Positions 6,219-6,220 of a DNA stretch of 6,220 bases are shown here, piece by piece (position 1 is the stretch's first letter; each line of letters starts with the position of its first letter). The translations under genes were made by a program, and so were the position numbers. The notes beneath the pieces are model-generated. The model saw only the letters and a list, made by a program, of their open reading frames with translations. It had not been told where the DNA came from and made no database searches. Origin of the DNA: an uncultured Mediterraneibacter sp. (GTDB taxonomy: Bacteria; Bacillota; Clostridia; Lachnospirales; Lachnospiraceae); the NCBI GenBank assembly GCA_934418295.1, contig CAKRWZ010000090.1:1-6220 (forward strand), in the 5' to 3' direction.

Positions 6219-6220
6219 GT

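Overview
The window looks like chromosomal DNA from a spore-forming member of the Clostridia, most likely a Lachnospiraceae-type anaerobe (inference). It carries two sporulation genes, gpr and spoIIP, in the conserved divergent arrangement with rpsT. It also has a short gyrase-like topoisomerase B subunit without the Gram-negative TOPRIM insertion, strong AGGAGG-type ribosome binding sites and moderate G+C. Species cannot be named from this stretch. Nothing points to a mobile element, phage, CRISPR array or acquired island, and every long stretch is explained by known core genes.

Layout from left to right: (1) positions 1-1390, minus strand: 5' part of a type IIA topoisomerase A subunit (ParC/GyrA family), running off the left edge. 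(2) 1405-3327, minus: the complete B subunit (ParE/GyrB family), 14 bases upstream of the A subunit and in one operon with it. (3) 3328-3444: short gap with a 10-bp hairpin that probably ends spoIIP transcription. (4) 3445-4632, minus: spoIIP, the engulfment cell-wall hydrolase. (5) 4633-4734: gap with a sigma-E-like promoter and an array of about five degenerate 18-bp tandem repeats that reaches into the last codons of gpr. (6) 4735-5715, minus: gpr, the germination protease. (7) 5716-5899: divergent regulatory region. It contains a near-consensus sigma-A promoter for rpsT and, on the other strand, a sigma-G-like promoter for gpr whose -10 box covers the same bases. An rpsT leader hairpin follows. 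(8) 5900-6163, plus: rpsT (ribosomal protein S20), with a TTG start and a strong terminator at the right edge. No gene-free stretch exceeds 300 bases.

The genes fall into three functional groups: chromosome topology (the topoisomerase pair), sporulation (gpr in the forespore, spoIIP in the mother cell) and translation (rpsT). The most interesting signals are regulatory: the overlapping housekeeping and forespore promoters between rpsT and gpr, the rpsT leader hairpin with a UUG start, the 18-bp repeat array at the end of gpr, and a sigma-E promoter whose predicted transcription start coincides with the first possible spoIIP start codon. No undescribed multi-gene system is visible.
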